NCBI GenBank assembly: GCA_026874595.1
Contig: CM049306.1
Location: 16,945,019 to 17,009,018, forward strand
Source of the DNA: Sipunculus nudus
Lineage: Eukaryota > Annelida > Sipuncula > Golfingiida > Sipunculidae
DNA: 64,000 bases
Reading direction: 5' to 3'
Position 1 is the first letter of the stretch. Each line of letters begins with the position of its first letter. Positions 10,920 to 23,834 of this stretch are shown here, one piece after another. A model generated the notes under the pieces. The model was not told the origin of the DNA, made no database searches, and saw only the letters and a list, made by a program, of their open reading frames with translations. The position numbers and the translations under genes were made by a program.

Positions 10920-13156
10920 TTGTATCCGCCAAAACGAAGTTTTGCGGATACTATGTTTTTGACCGGGTTCCGCCGCCGCCGCCGCGTTCGTTTCCAGAGA
11001 ACTCCTCTGAGACTACTGGACAGATTTTTCCCAAACTTACACAAATTATCGGGTCACATGTGAACTGGTGCCTAACCAAGTGACCTTGACCTCTGACCTT
11101 TTGTCTCTGCCCAGCGTCCGTTTGTGCGTCTGTTTCCACACATAAACCCATATATCTCGGGAACCGTTTGACCGATCGGGAAAAAAATTTTACACAAATG
11201 TAGCCCTGGGATAGTTTTATAACATACACAACAATAGGCGGCGCCACCTGCAACCATGTTTGCACAGTGTCCATCTGTTCATCTGCCTGGGGTTAAAATC
11301 ACTCATATCTCTGCAGTGGTTTGACTAATTCACCTAAACTTTGGCATGCGTATACATCCTAGATAGCTTTCTCAATTTTGTGACAGGTGGCGCCACCTAC
11401 ATTCACGTTAACGCTCCACACATAAACCCATATATCTCGGGAACCGTTTGACCGATCCGGAAAAAAATTTTACACAAATGTAGCCCTGGGATAGCTTTAT
11501 TAAATACACAACAAAAGGTGGCGCCACCTGCAACCATGTTTTCACAGTGTCCATCTGTTCATCTGCCTGGGGTTAAAATCACTCATGTCTCTGCAGTGGT
11601 TTGACTAATTCACCTAAAATTCGGCATGCGTATACATCCTAGATAGCTTTCTCAATTTTATGACAGGTGGCGCCACCTACATTCAGGTTAACGCTCCACA
11701 CATGAACCCATATATCTCAGGAACCGTTTGACTGATCCAGAAAAAAATTTTACACAAATGTAGCCCTGGGATAGCTTTATTAAATACACAACAAAAGGTG
11801 GCGCCACCTGCAACCATGTTTTCACAGTGTCCATCTGTTCATCTGCCTGGGGTTAAAATCACTCATGTCTCTGCAGTGGTTTGACTAATTCACCTAAAAT
11901 TCGGCATGCGTATACATCCTAGATAGCTTTCTCAATTTTATGACAGGTGGCGCCACCTACATTCAGGTTAACGCTCCACACATGAACCCATATATCTCAG
12001 GAACCGTTTGACTGATCCAGAAAAAAATTTTACACAAATGTAGCCCTGGGATAGCTTTATAACATACACAACAAAAGGTGGCGCCACCTGCAACCATGTT
12101 TGCACAGTGTCCATTTGTTCATCTGCCTGGGGTTAAAATCACTCATATCTCTGCAGTGGTTTGACTAATTCACCTAAACTTTGGCATGCGTATACATCCT
12201 AGATAGCTTTCTCGATTTTGTGACAGGTGGCGCCACCTACATTCACGTTAACGCTCCACACATAGCTTTATTAAATACACAACAAAAGGTGGCCCCACCT
12301 GCAACCATGTTTTCACAGTGTCCATCTGTTCATCTGCCTGGGGTTAAAATCACTCATGTCTCTGCAGTGGTTTGACTAATTCACCTAAAATTCGGCATGC
12401 GTATACATCCTAGATAGCTTTCTTAATTTTATGACAGGTGGCGCCACCTACATTCAGGTTAACGCTCCACACATGAACCCATATATCTCAGGAACCGTTT
12501 GACTGATCCAGAAAAAAATTTTACACAAATGTAGCCCTGGGATAGCTTTATAACATACACAACAAAAGGTGGCGCCACCTGCAACCATGTTTGCACAGTG
12601 TCCATTTGTTCATCTGCCTGGGGTTAAAATCACTCATATCTCTGCAGTGGTTTGACCAATTGACCTAAAATTCGGCATGCATGTACATCCTAGATAGCTT
12701 TCTTGATTTTATGACAGGTGGCGCCACCTACATTCACGTTCATGCTGTAGACATCCATGCGTATATCTCCAGACTCATTCAACCAATCAGGAAAACTTTT
12801 TTACACAAATGTAGCCCTTGGATAGCTTTATAACATACACAAAAATGGTGGTGCCACCTGCAGCCATTTTTGCACAGCGTCCACATGTTTGTCTGTTGTG
12901 GGATAAAATCACTCATATCTCTGCAGTGGTTTGACTTTTCCACATGAAATTTTGCTTGTGTATATATCTTGGATAGTTTCTTGTTCAAATAACAGGTGGC
13001 GCCACCTACAATCATGTTTATGTGGCAGAGATCCATTCTATTATTTAACACATGTAACTCTATATCCCCTTGCCACTCAATCCATGCCTTACTTCACCCG
13101 TCCTTCTCTGATTTTGGCGGATACACGTAGTCGCTTGTCGACTACCCGTATTCTAG
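10920..13156 (+). mobile_element. Family B HINE-like element, copy 1 (expanded module array)
   Basis: Starts TTGTATCCGCCAAAA; GTATCCGC pairs with GCGGATAC 15 bases on to form the 5' hairpin. The 3' end has TTTTGGCGGATAC (inverted copy of the 5' end), then a hairpin with GTAGTCG and CGACTAC arms, then CTAG followed by T. This layout fits a non-autonomous Helitron/Helentron. Between them lie about twelve modules of about 140 bp, each with CATATCTC, a TTTGAC piece and the GGTGGCGCCACC palindrome. Confidence 0.75.
11140..12990 (+). repeat. Tandem dimeric modules of family B (about 280 bp per dimer)
   Basis: Two related half-modules alternate: one with CTCGGGAACCGTTTGACC and TGTAGCCCTGGGATAG, the other with CTCTGCAGTGGTTTGAC and GCATGCGTATACATCC. 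Both end at GGTGGCGCCACCT. Copies in the middle (about 11410-12250) are nearly identical, which indicates recent amplification; one dimer near 12260 is internally shortened. Confidence 0.85.
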
Positions 13157-14315
13157 TTTTGATATTCAGAACAGATTATTATCTCATTTAAGTTGAAAAT
13201 TTTGATATTAAGTCAAGTAGATGTCTCAGAACTGACACATTCTAAACTGTGATTAATTATGGTAGTTGGTTTAGGTGAAGTTCAAATGTGAACTTGCATG
13301 CTTGAAGGATAGAAGAAACCAAAGAAGCACATTACATTTGTTTGTTAGCTTTTTCCTCACTAAAATATTAATAATAAATTTTAAATGATCTTGTTCATTA
13401 TGTGTTTGGGCCCTTCAAAATGGTGTATCTGGAATAAATGTTTACTGTATTATCTGATTTAAGATGATAAAAATCAAGCTAGCCTAAGATTAGATTAGGA
13501 TTCTGATCTGGTTAGGCCCAGTTTAAAATCAGTCCACCACAGGATTGTAATCTTGACTAGCCCTGATTAAAATTTTGATCTGGGCCAGCCCAGTTTAAAA
13601 TCAGTCCACCACAGGATTGTAAACTTAACCAGCCCAGATCAAAATTCTAATCTGGGCCAGCCTAGTTTAAAATCAGTCCAGACCAGATTTATATCCTGAA
13701 GTCTTCACCACAGGATTTTAATCTGGACCGGCCCAGATCAAAATTTTAATCTGGGCTGACCCAGTTTAAAACTGGTCTGGCCCAGATTAGAATTTTGATC
13801 TGGGCCGGTCCAAATCAAAATTTTGATCTGGGCTGGCCCAGTTTTAAATGGGCCAGATTCTAATCTGGGCCTCGACATATACAAATATATAATATATATA
13901 TATATATATGTATACGCAATAAATGTTTTACTTATATTTGTCTGGTACTGTGTTTATTATTGCAGTTGGGTGTGTGCATTTGTGTGTGGTATATATGACT
14001 CGTGTGTATAAATCTAATGAGAGAAAGAGAGAGAGAGAGAGAGATGTGTTGCTGCTAGCAATGTAGTGTCTCATATATAATTGTGAGAGGGAGAGACAAC
14101 CTGTTAATTGAATTAGGGTATATGGTAGTCTGAATGAGAGCGCAGAATACAGAGTGATCGCTCTAATCAGTCACTTCACACCTGACGCGTGCCCTGGCGC
14201 GGTATCCCATGACTGATTACCGATGACCGACCCCTCAGACCAGTAAGCCAGTAAAATTATTTTTAATATGAATTCTAAAGCTAAATTGAACCAAGGTTGT
14301 TTGACGATGATTAGA
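13157..14315. other. Right part of the inverted-repeat host, then TA/GA microsatellites and unassigned DNA
   Basis: After the right arm (ending 13884) there are short TA and GA runs (13893-13910, 14020-14044). The remainder to 14315 has no feature. Confidence 0.35.
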
Positions 14316-16094
14316 CCTTAACTACATCACTGATGGTCATGTCTTTTGGCAAACATATTGATCATGAGATGTTCCATCAGTTCCTGCAGACTGGTGGGGC
14401 CACCTGTATTTTTCAATTTTTTTACAATTTTTTTTCTCTATTTTTGAGACCTTTTAAAATGTGAACATCTGTTAACAGGGCACAAATCGTAAAGACTGGA
14501 CCTAGAATCTTTATTCTTGACACACTGAGAGACTTATGAAAAATCTCCATGGAAACCAGAAATTAGGTCTCTGTTACCCATATCCTTTGAGCAATGGGGC
14601 CCCAGAGTACCCCCCAGAATAGTAAAAAATTTCATACAAAAACTTCAATATCTCATTAACTACATCACTGATGGTCATGATTTTTGGCATACATATTGAT
14701 CATGAGATGTTTCATCAGTTTCTGCAGACTAGTGCCACCACCTGTATTTTTTCAATTTTTTACGAATTGTTTTCTCTATTTTTGATACCTTAAAAAATGT
14801 GAACATCTGTTAACAGGGCACAAATCGCTAAGACTGGACCTAGAATCTTCATTCTTGACACGGTGAGAGACCTATGATAGGTCTCCATGGACACCTGAAA
14901 TGAAGTCTCTGTTACCCATATCCTTTGAGCTTTGGGGCTCCCAATTACCCCCCAGAATAATGGAAAATTTGATAAAAACAAATTGCAACATCTCAATAAC
15001 TACAACACTGATGGTCATGATTTTTGGCATACATATTGATCAAGAGGTGTTCCATCAGTTCCTGCAGACTGGTAATGCCACCTGTATTTTTTTTGGTCAA
15101 ATTTTTTCAATTTTATTTCTCTATTTTTGAGACCTTTAAGGATGTAGTTATCTGTCAACAGGATACAAATCGTAATTTTTATTTTGGCATACATATTGAT
15201 CATGAGGTGTTCCATCAGTTTCTGCAGAAGGGGTGTGCCACCTCTATTTTTATCAAATTTTTACGAATTTTTTTCTCTATTTTTGAGACCTTTAAAGATG
15301 TGGTTATCTGTCAACAGGGTACAAATCATAACAACCGGACCTAGAATCTTCATTCTTGTCATGCAAGGAGGCCCATGAAAAGTGTCTGTGGAAACCTGAA
15401 ATTAGGTCTCTGTTTCCAATATCCTTCAAGCTTTAGGACTCCGAAATATCCCTCAGAACAATTTAATACAAAAGCTGAAGTATCTGAACAACTAATGCAG
15501 AGATCACCATGATTCTTTGCATGGATATTGATCATGAGGTGTTCCTTCAGTTTCTGCAGAAGGGGTGCGCCACCTCTATTTTTACAAATTTTTACGATTT
15601 TTTTTCTCTATTTTTGAGACCTTGAAGGATGCTGTCATCTGTTAACGTGGCACAAATTGTAACAACTGGACCTAAAATCTTCATTCTTGTCATGCAAGGA
15701 GGCCCATGAAAAGTGTCTGTTGAAACCTGAAATTAGGTCTCTGTTACCCATATCCTTCACGCTATAGGATTCCGAAGAATTCCCTCAGAATAATGGAAAA
15801 TTTGATACAAAAACTAAAGTATATGAACAACTAATACAGAGATCACCATGATTCTTTGCATGGATATTGACCATTAAGTGTTTTTATTAGTTTCTGCAGA
15901 CTGGTTGAGCAACCTGTATTTTTTTAAAGTTTACACATTTTTCTCTATTTTTGAGATATATAAATACAGACACAATCTTGGCCTGTTGGTTAATCTGTTT
16001 GATGCTTCAGTTGAATGGGTATATTCAGATGATAAAATTTCCTTTTGCGAATGTCTTCCCAGTCAGCTGAGCGTCATGACCCATGGGTCACTTG
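14316..16094 (+). mobile_element. Family A-II element lacking its head, six tandem modules
   Basis: Modules begin near 14316, 14655, 15000, 15184, 15495 and 15832, each with a TTTGGCATACATATTGATCA-like piece, CATCAGTTTCTGCAGACTGG and a GCCACCT site, then a CTATTTTTGAGACC block and a CACAAATCGTAA block. The 3' end CAGCTGAGC, palindrome-like GACCCATGGGTC and CACTTG followed by T are present at 16062-16094. The TTTTTAGCTCAGCTGAC head is absent, so the 5' end was lost. Confidence 0.75.
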
Positions 16095-18236
16095 TTACTG
16101 CATAAGATGTAGATCTACCTGATTCGATCATTTAAGGGACATAACAATGTTAAATTTGTATGTTATGCTTCCACATGATATGTTTGTATTCCTGTATCTG
16201 ACATTTTTTAGTTGGGATATATATTATAGTTTTATTTTCCACTGGAATATCTTGTGTTTTCAAACACCTTTTACTAGGACTCTCTCACAGCAGAGAGGAG
16301 GGAAGCTAGGTCTAAGGAACGAGCAGAGTGATTTTATGTGTAACACTTTATAATTCTTGTATCACAAGAAAACATTGGTAATTCAGTCTCCAGAACATCA
16401 TGAAAAATGCAACTCCAGTAGCTCAAAGAACATTTGCAACCATTGCAGCAGACATTTGCAACCTTAGCCACCTAATGCTTGGCCATTATGACCGCCTCTG
16501 TGTTTGTGGTAGCATTATGTCATGCAGGTTAAGAAGGCTATCCTGTAGGTCAGACCCTGTCACATAAGGCAGATCAAATATGCTACACCAGAAGTCAAAC
16601 CCAAGTCGCATTAAGCACTTAAAAAAAATGACCAAATAATGAAACAACTAGGCCAGAGTACATGACGACATGAGTTATCAAGTTGTAAGTAATTAATTTT
16701 GTGAAAATGCTCGTCTTTTGTCCTTAAGTACTTGCTACATACCTTTCTGCCAGAAGTACTTTCTGCATGTGCACAGGGTAGACTTATTAATTCATATACA
16801 TTCTATTTTGTTCCCTCAATGTTCCTGCTTCAAAGTTCACATATTGTTACCTTAGGCCAACTAGGCCAGAGAACATTTTACTCTGGTGTTTGATCAGTGT
16901 TTAAACAAAATGTAACAAAATACTGGCTCTTGGATACTTAACATATTATCTCAAGGCTGGGGTGCCATCATTGTTTAAACAATATGAAACATAATACTGG
17001 CCCTTGGATCCTGTGCATTGGGGATATTGATTATCATACTCTGGCCTTTGCTGCATGCCAGAAAATTACTACCAAATATTACCGTAATGTCATATTAGGT
17101 CAAGGATTGGGAACATCTAGGGAGCTGCATAAGACCTGTGATTACATAAGCTTCTGTACAGGGATGTGGTGACACCAAATCCCTCACCTTGCATAAATTG
17201 TCCCATGGTCTGAATAAATGGATGACAGGACTGTAGAAAACTTTCCACTGCAATAAGATATAAATTAATAGTTTTTGGTCTTTATTGGAGAACTCTTCTC
17301 TCGCATTACACCCGTGTCATGTTAGACTGATGTTATGGCATGACTGATTTGAGGCTGTTCAGTGAGGGTGCTGTCTGATGCTCTGCTCATTTACATTAAC
17401 CTATTACATGATACATCTGGTTTTTAATGATACACTCTTTAATGAGCTGTCAAAAATAAGCACATGGTTATGTACATAATTTATGGCACCCTTGTTGAAT
17501 CGTATCATTTATTTAAATATATGCACTAGTTCAGTTGATGCTTGTAAATGCTTTTATGTTCCAGAACCAGATTGACTCAAAATAGTATAATATAATTAGT
17601 AATGCCATCTTGCCATTAAAAAAAAATAATTTTACAAAGAATTTGACTTTTTGCCTGGTGACATTGATATAACAGCTCACATAACATGTGACACATATTC
17701 TTGTTCCTACAACCAGTTGATTCAGATTCTGATGTGTTCCTTTACCACAAAAGATAAACTTCTAACAAAAACACTGATCTTGGCATATTCATATACTAGT
17801 CATTGTCATTTATCAAGAACAGTTAACAAGTGTAAAACTAGTGAATAATGTGACACCCAGGGGATACTACTGTTATGGTCAACAACCTGCATGTTGCATC
17901 AACTGAGGAAGGCTTTGTAGTGTTAAATGATTCAGACAATTCAACATGACAAATTGGAAAATGGAAATGGTAAAAGAAAAACAACAGAACTAGTCCCATA
18001 CAGACACATATCTTGTGATCATTCATCCATAAAAATAAATCCATAAAGAAATGAGGCGACAAAATAAGCACAAACTAAGTTGCACAGTTTCACCCTAACA
18101 TTTCAATAAAGTAGCCTTTGTGGTGGCTGGCTCCCCAGGAATGTTTTTCATGGTCTTTGCACCTAATGTATAATTTGGCAGTTACCACTTTATCCTATTA
18201 ATGACATGCATTCAGTGTTGTTCATTTTAATTACAG
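16095..18236. other. End of intron 1, mostly non-repetitive
   Basis: No transposon signature is seen here. One imperfect pair of about 38 bp (GTTTAAACAAAATG... at 16899 and GTTTAAACAATATG... at 16974) is a local duplication. Open frames are short and lack splice-consistent context. Confidence 0.35.
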
Positions 18237-18328
18237 AGCACCATTGACACAAGGTCGACTTGTGAGCAAAGGGCCGGTGAAAGCAGGGGACAATGGCATG
18301 GACAAACTTATTGCAGGACAACCTATAG
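18237..18328 (+). CDS. HAUS8: HAUS8 exon 2 (probable)
   Basis: The acceptor is a pyrimidine-rich TTTTAATTACAG and the donor is ATAG|GTTGGC, which is rather weak. The exon is 92 bases, phase 2 in and phase 1 out, encoding 30 codons that start APLTQGRLVSKGPVKAG and end KLIAGQPI. The phases bridge exactly between candidate exon 1 and exon 3. The peptide is basic and disordered with no known motif. A cryptic alternative donor CAAG|GTCGAC lies at 18254. Confidence 0.55.
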
Positions 18329-18913
18329 GTTGGCTGAAAATTTCTGCTTTAATAAATTTAGGAAGTGTCATTGTCACAAGGCTCATAAGGGTTTCACTCA
18401 TTTTTTTGTCAGGATGTGCCAGTCATTCTGTGAAGTAATGCTATGACACATTATATGTCAACTGTTACTAAATATCTTATGAACAACCACAGCTCCAATA
18501 CTTTATTCATGTTGATCTTATTACTGATATTTTTATGGGAATTGACCTTTTTGTAGAGCCAATTTTGTTGATCTAGTTTTTGTGATCTCAATTTTTTTCC
18601 ACTTTGTTTTCCCAGTTCAATACAAATTAATTATATATACAGGTTTTACAATATGTTATTTAAATCATTGATACAAGAATAATTAAATTTTTAATTGAAT
18701 TAGATTCATATTGACGTGCTTGGTGTGAGAACTTCATATGATACAAACTGTGATGATTTAATCCATTTTGATTTATGATATATATTACTGGTGCAGCTGT
18801 TGGTCACATTTTATACAGTCTACTTCTGTCGACATGAAACTGGAGTATTTATATTTGAAGTTTTTATGATACCACTTATGTTGACCCACCTTCTGATCAA
18901 CCTATACACATTA

Positions 18914-19011
18914 GGGGTGTAACAATGCAGTGAAGAATCAATGCATTGAATTGCAAGCCCTCGGTTAAATTGTAATTGATCATTAACCTCCAAATCGATT
19001 CCTTTTGATTA
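18914..19011 (+). mobile_element. hAT-like element end, cut by a family A insertion
   Basis: TAGGGGTGTAACAATGCAG resembles the terminal repeat of many hAT elements. About 98 bases follow and then the family A head begins. I could not find the other end beyond 21180. Confidence 0.35.
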
Positions 19012-21180
19012 TTTTTAGCTCAGCTGACTATAAGTCATCTGAGCTTTAGTTGTGGTCCATTGTCCGTCGTCCATCCGTCTGTCCGTCCGGCCGTCTCTAG
19101 ATGTGGCACATTTTGAAACCGTAAAACCTAGGAATCCAAAATTCGGCATAATGTTAGATGTCCCCAAGATCTCCTACCAAGCCGAAAACTGGGTCTCTGC
19201 GACTTAGTTCGAGAAATAAAGGAAAAACCTCAATTTTTTATTAAAAACCTATTTTCACACTTCAGGACTGCCTAATATCGAAACCACTCATCTGGTTTTC
19301 TTCATATTTACCATAAATATGCCTCTATATAGTTCCTATGTACATGCCAGAAATTAAGTCAGTATTCTTTAATCTAAAAAAGTTATGGGCCCAAACATAA
19401 TGGACTTTGTAAAAAAATCAGGAAAGATATTTGGTCACTTAAGACCAAAAGTGTTGAAGGTAGGGACTTTTTTTCAGTAATACAACTTTAATTAATCAAA
19501 ATTAAATTGTATACCCAAAATTAGATCAAAATCTGTTAAATTTTTTAAAATATTAGCAAAAATAAAACATTGGTACCTTAAATTTTGCCTAAATTTGACC
19601 ATGGCACGTTTTTTTCTTATAAGTACATTTGATTTAATTTTCACAGCCAGTTTACATATAGATTTAATCTGATGAATTTTGAATTTGAAAGTATAAGCTT
19701 AAAAAAATTGTCTAGCTATTGAAGTTTTTTAGAAGCCTTAATGTTTTTGTATTTTCTAGCATCATGACCCTACTTTTGTTTACCTGGTAATCCAAAAATT
19801 GGCATAATGTTAGATGTAATTGTAAATATTCATATTCTTCCATACATTTTCTATGTACATACCAAAATTTAGATCAGTATTGCATAATTTGTTGAAGTTA
19901 TAGGCCCAAACATAATGCACCTTGTAAAAAATCAGGATATATATTTACTCACTTAACATAAGAATGGCTGAGACTTTTTTTTTCATTAATATAACATCAT
20001 TTAATCAAGATTCAATTGTATAGGGAAAATTAGATCTGAAATTTGCAATTTTTTTTAAGTTATTAGCATAAATATAAAATCAGTACCTTAAATTTTGCCC
20101 ACGGCACAATTTTTTCCTGTAAGTACTGTGGATGTTATTTTCACAGCATGTACACATAAGGATTAAATCTGTTAAAATCTGAAATTTGAAAAATAAAAGC
20201 TGCAAAATTAGGCTAGTTATTGAATTTGTTTGGCTGCTCTTGTTGTATTCCCTTACATTGTCAAGCAGTCCACTGAGGTCACTGTAGGTCATTCAGTGCA
20301 ACTCTGTGCTCCCCTGGCTGTTATGTAATCCCATCACTAGGGCAAGCCCTCTCTCTTGTTGAGTTTGATCAGGCTGCCAGCATAAATACCACAGGGAGCC
20401 TTTCTCTCCCCCCCCCCCCCCCCCCCCCACCCCATTCTGTTGACAGACTTGTACTCTTAACAAGATGAATCTTATAATTTCACATTTTTTCAGCGATGAA
20501 CAGTAACAACAGAGACCGTGACCCACCGCTTCGATACACAGGACTAATATACAAGACAAAGCTTATAATTTTAATGTTAAAAAAATTCTTTTTGTTGAGA
20601 CTTGGACAATTTTGATTTTTTTAAAGAAAAAAAATGTTCAGGAATTTAATCCTAATATTAAAATATGGTAAAATATTAGGACCTAATGTAAGTGCTAACT
20701 GACAAGATTTAAGAAGATATAAATACTTTGCAGCATTTCATTCATATCTCTTAAAGTTGGTGGGGCCTAGGTGTGAATAACACTGTTAAACCTAGTTTTT
20801 AAAATTAGGAATATTGGTCAAACTTTGTGGGATTAATTTTTAACTCATATGGCCATATATTTAACTTTTGAAAACTTAATTACCTTCACACATTATTTGT
20901 TTATGAAATGGAACTTTTATATGACACTTACCGTAGGCCCATTTTTTCCCTTGGTGCATCACTAAATGGTTTCAGGCTTAAGGTTTCATTTTTACACAGT
21001 CCATATGCTTTAGCTCATGTCCATTATTCTATAATTTACAGAGTTTCATTTAAGCTGGGCCATTTTCTCTTAGCTTTTCAAATGGTAATATACATGGAAA
21101 AACCATAAGAAATAAAAATATTTTGCAGTTACTAATATTTTACAAAATTCAGCTGAGCGACGTGACCCATGGGTCCCTTG
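19012..21180 (+). mobile_element. Family A-I element, full-length copy 1
   Basis: Head TTTTTAGCTCAGCTGAC with partner GTCATCTGAGCT forms the 5' hairpin, then CCGTCGTCCATCCGTC and a GTGGCACATTTTGAAACCG block. The 3' end has CAGCTGAGC (inverted copy of the head), GACCCATGGGTC and CCTTG followed by T. The body has A/T-rich blocks and a poly-C tract at about 20408-20428. No protein is encoded. It sits in intron 2. Confidence 0.85.
20408..20428. repeat. Poly-C tract in family A-I
   Basis: About 20 consecutive C. Tracts occupy the same place in other A-I copies (about 34937, 41822 and 50979), with different lengths. Confidence 0.9.
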
Positions 21181-21598
21181 TTTTTTCATGTACCACCCAT
21201 GTACCAACTGTTTTGGTAAAATTGCTTCCTGGAATTGGGGACATGGATTTGGGTCTGTCTGTCTTTCCATCTGCTAAATGTTTCCATGAGATAACTTTCC
21301 TAAATATTATCCTATTTCATTCAAATTTGGATCAGTGATTGCATACCTTGGATGGGATTGGTTGTGGAGTGTCTGTCTGAAAATTTATTCTTTCCAGCTC
21401 CAAAACAAAAATATTAAGATTTGTTCCAATTTCACAACCAAAATTATAACATGTGGAGACATAGCCACAATGACATTTGGAGACATTTTCAGCCAAACAT
21501 AAAAACTGAAAATATTGATCAGGTAAACATAAAGACAACAGAGAGATACAAGGGGGGAATTAAATTCAACAAATTTTCCTGTTGTTGGTTCACTTCAG
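21181..21598. other. Intron 2 end, no feature
   Basis: Sequence between the family A-I end and exon 3. A pyrimidine-rich stretch with TTGTTGGTTCACTTCAG precedes the exon. Nothing else is recognised. Confidence 0.4.
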
Positions 21599-21710
21599 AT
21601 GTCCAACCAAGCAGCTTGTTCAGTACAGGATCACAGAGAGGCCAGGGATATCACCAGCAGGTCCACAGCTCCTCATTTGTATCCAATGACAACTCACTCA
21701 GCCCAAGAAG
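21599..21710 (+). CDS. HAUS8: HAUS8 exon 3
   Basis: The acceptor is TTCACTTCAG and the donor is AGAAG|GTAGGT. The exon has 112 bases, phase 1 in and phase 2 out, coding a Ser/Gln-rich disordered segment with VQPSSLFSTG and NDNSLSPR. The frame continues through the next exon. An ATG at the exon's first bases opens another frame that also stays open, but that frame gives less plausible sequence downstream. Confidence 0.7.
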
Positions 21711-22129
21711 GTAGGTTGTGCAGGAGAAACTTGATTAAATTTTATAAAAAAAACACAAGATGCAATGTTTAAAATAAATTTAGTTCAAATCCACTTTTCA
21801 GCTAGCGGCATGAACATGGAAAAAAAGGTAAAGAAAAGTGATAGAGAAATTACATTTTAATTTTCAGACCTAATGTCCTAATCCAAATGTCCAAAGACTT
21901 GATTCTTGATTGTTAAGAAAATTGAATGAAAATATGTGGTACTATGAAAATGATTGATATACCTTAAGTACAAGTAGCACAGGTGTGAAATTTTCTTAGG
22001 TGATTAGACTAAATTTCTAGTGCACAAATTGAATTGTATTTGATTGCTTGTTTTTTTCTTCCCTAATGAATGTTTGTATTATTGGATATCCTTAGGCAGT
22101 CTCCCTTTTTTGGGTCAGTATGTCATAGC

Positions 22130-23560
22130 AGTTATTATTGACAAGCGGTGCCCTATAGTGATCACCATGTCAGTCCGTCCTTTCTTCCATCCTTCCTTCC
22201 GTACTTCCATCCTTCAGTCAGTGGCACTTTCTTTCGCACGCGATAACTCAAAAACAACATACTGCAGCTTTCCCAAATTCACAGGGATATTTGGTACCTA
22301 TAAGGGCTCCAGACCTATTGAATTACAGACTTGTCTGATTTCAAATATGGCTGCCACGGCCCAATCGCTGATTTTCTTTTGCATGCAATAACTCAACAAC
22401 ACTATACTGCAGCTTTCCCAAATTCACAGGGATGATTGGTACCTGTAAGGGCTCCAGACCTTTTGAATTACAGACCTGTAATAATTTCAATATGGCTGCC
22501 ACAGCCCAATCGCTGATTTTCTTTCGCATGCGATAACTCAACAACAACATACTGCAGCTTTCCCAAATTCACAGGGATGATTGGTACTTGTGAGGGCTCC
22601 AAAGCTATCAAATTACAGACTAGTCGGAATTCAAATATGGCCCCCATAGACCAATTACTGATTTTTTTTGCACGCATTAACTCAACAAAAACATACTGCA
22701 GCTTTCCCAAATTCACAGGGATGATTGGTTCCTATGAGGGCTCGAGACCTATCAAATTACAGACTTGTTGGAATTCAAATATGGCTGCCACAACCCAATT
22801 GCTGATTTTCTTTCGCACAGGATAACTCAACAACAACATAATGCAGCTTTCCAAAATTCACAGGGATGGTTGGGACCTATGAGGGCTCCAGACCTATTGA
22901 ATTACAGACCTGTCTGAATTCAAATATTGCCGCCACAGCCCGATTGCTGATTTTCTTTCACGCGCAATAATTCAACAACAACCTACTGCAGCTATCCCTT
23001 ATTCACAGGGATGATTGGTACCTATGACTGCTCCAGCCCTGTTGAATAACAGATGTGCCTGAATTCCAATATGGCCTCCTCAGCCCAATCACAGGGATGA
23101 TTGGTACCTATGAGGGTTCCAAACCTATTGAATTACAGACCTGTCGGAATTCCAATATGGCCGCCACAGCCCAATCGCTGATTTTCTTTCGCATGGGATA
23201 AATCAACAGCAACCTCCTGCAGCTTTCCCAAATTCACAGGGACGATTGGTACCTGTAAGGGCTCCACACCTTTTGAATTACAGACCTGTTATAATTTCAA
23301 TATGGCTGCCAGTGCCCAATTGCTGATTTTCTTTCGTGCATGATAACTAAACAACAACATACTTCAGCTTTTCCAAATTGACAGGGATCATTGGTCCCTA
23401 TGAGGGCTTCAGACCTATCAAAAAACAGACTTCCTCAAAATCAAATATGGCTAACAGACTACTACATTTGGTGATTTTCTATTGCACACATGATTTCAGA
23501 CATATCTTCTTTAATCCAGTATAATTTTTTCCATCATGCATATTGATAAAATCCTGTTTT
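22130..23560 (+). repeat. Tandem array of about 144-bp modules (family H)
   Basis: Eight to nine degenerate units repeat pieces such as GATAACTCAACAACAACAT, CTGCAGCTTTCCCAAATTC and ATGGCTGCCACAGCCCAAT. A leader with CAGTCCGTCCTTTCTTCC precedes the units, as in the other modular families. One unit near 23090 is truncated. Ends are not clear, so I call it a repeat rather than a complete element. It lies in intron 3. Confidence 0.75.
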
Positions 23561-23834
23561 TGTTTGTGATATTTATAAAATTTAACCTAATTTTTCACCC
23601 ATATGTAAACTGGTCCAGCACTAGCAGAAACGTGGGGCCCTCTGAGGACCATAGTCCGACCACATTTTGATCTTATTTTTGCTGCCAGCAGACTTTTCTT
23701 TTAAATAATATAATACCTTCACTAAAGATCTGAGTGTTAGGTGTTGTAATTTGGTAAGCACTATGTTCACTCAATCACTCATTATTAAAAAATCGTGACC
23801 ATGTAATGATTGTTTGATTATTTAATTACCACAG

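Larger units (their letters stand above)
9874..13884. mobile_element. 4 kb inverted-repeat element hosting a family B insertion
   Basis: The left arm (about 9874-10195) and right arm (about 13485-13884) are inverted copies made of short alternating pieces such as AAACTGGGCCAGCCCAGAT and the palindrome GATCAAAATTTTGATC. The outer ends mirror each other (GTATATGTTGAGGCCCAG against GTATATGTCGAGGCCCAG). The inner 3.3 kb includes a complete family B element at 10920-13156, so the host was originally about 1.8 kb. No transposase frame is visible. Target duplication not resolved. Confidence 0.7.

Noticed and set aside
10951-13051. Minus-strand frames with Cys/His and TCK motifs in family B
   Set aside because: The same phrases repeat with every module and in many frames; they reflect the repeat, not a zinc-finger protein.
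21599-21710. ATG at the first bases of exon 3 as the start of the gene
   Set aside because: That frame stays open but gives an unlikely peptide in exon 4, while the frame two bases off joins all nine other exons in phase.
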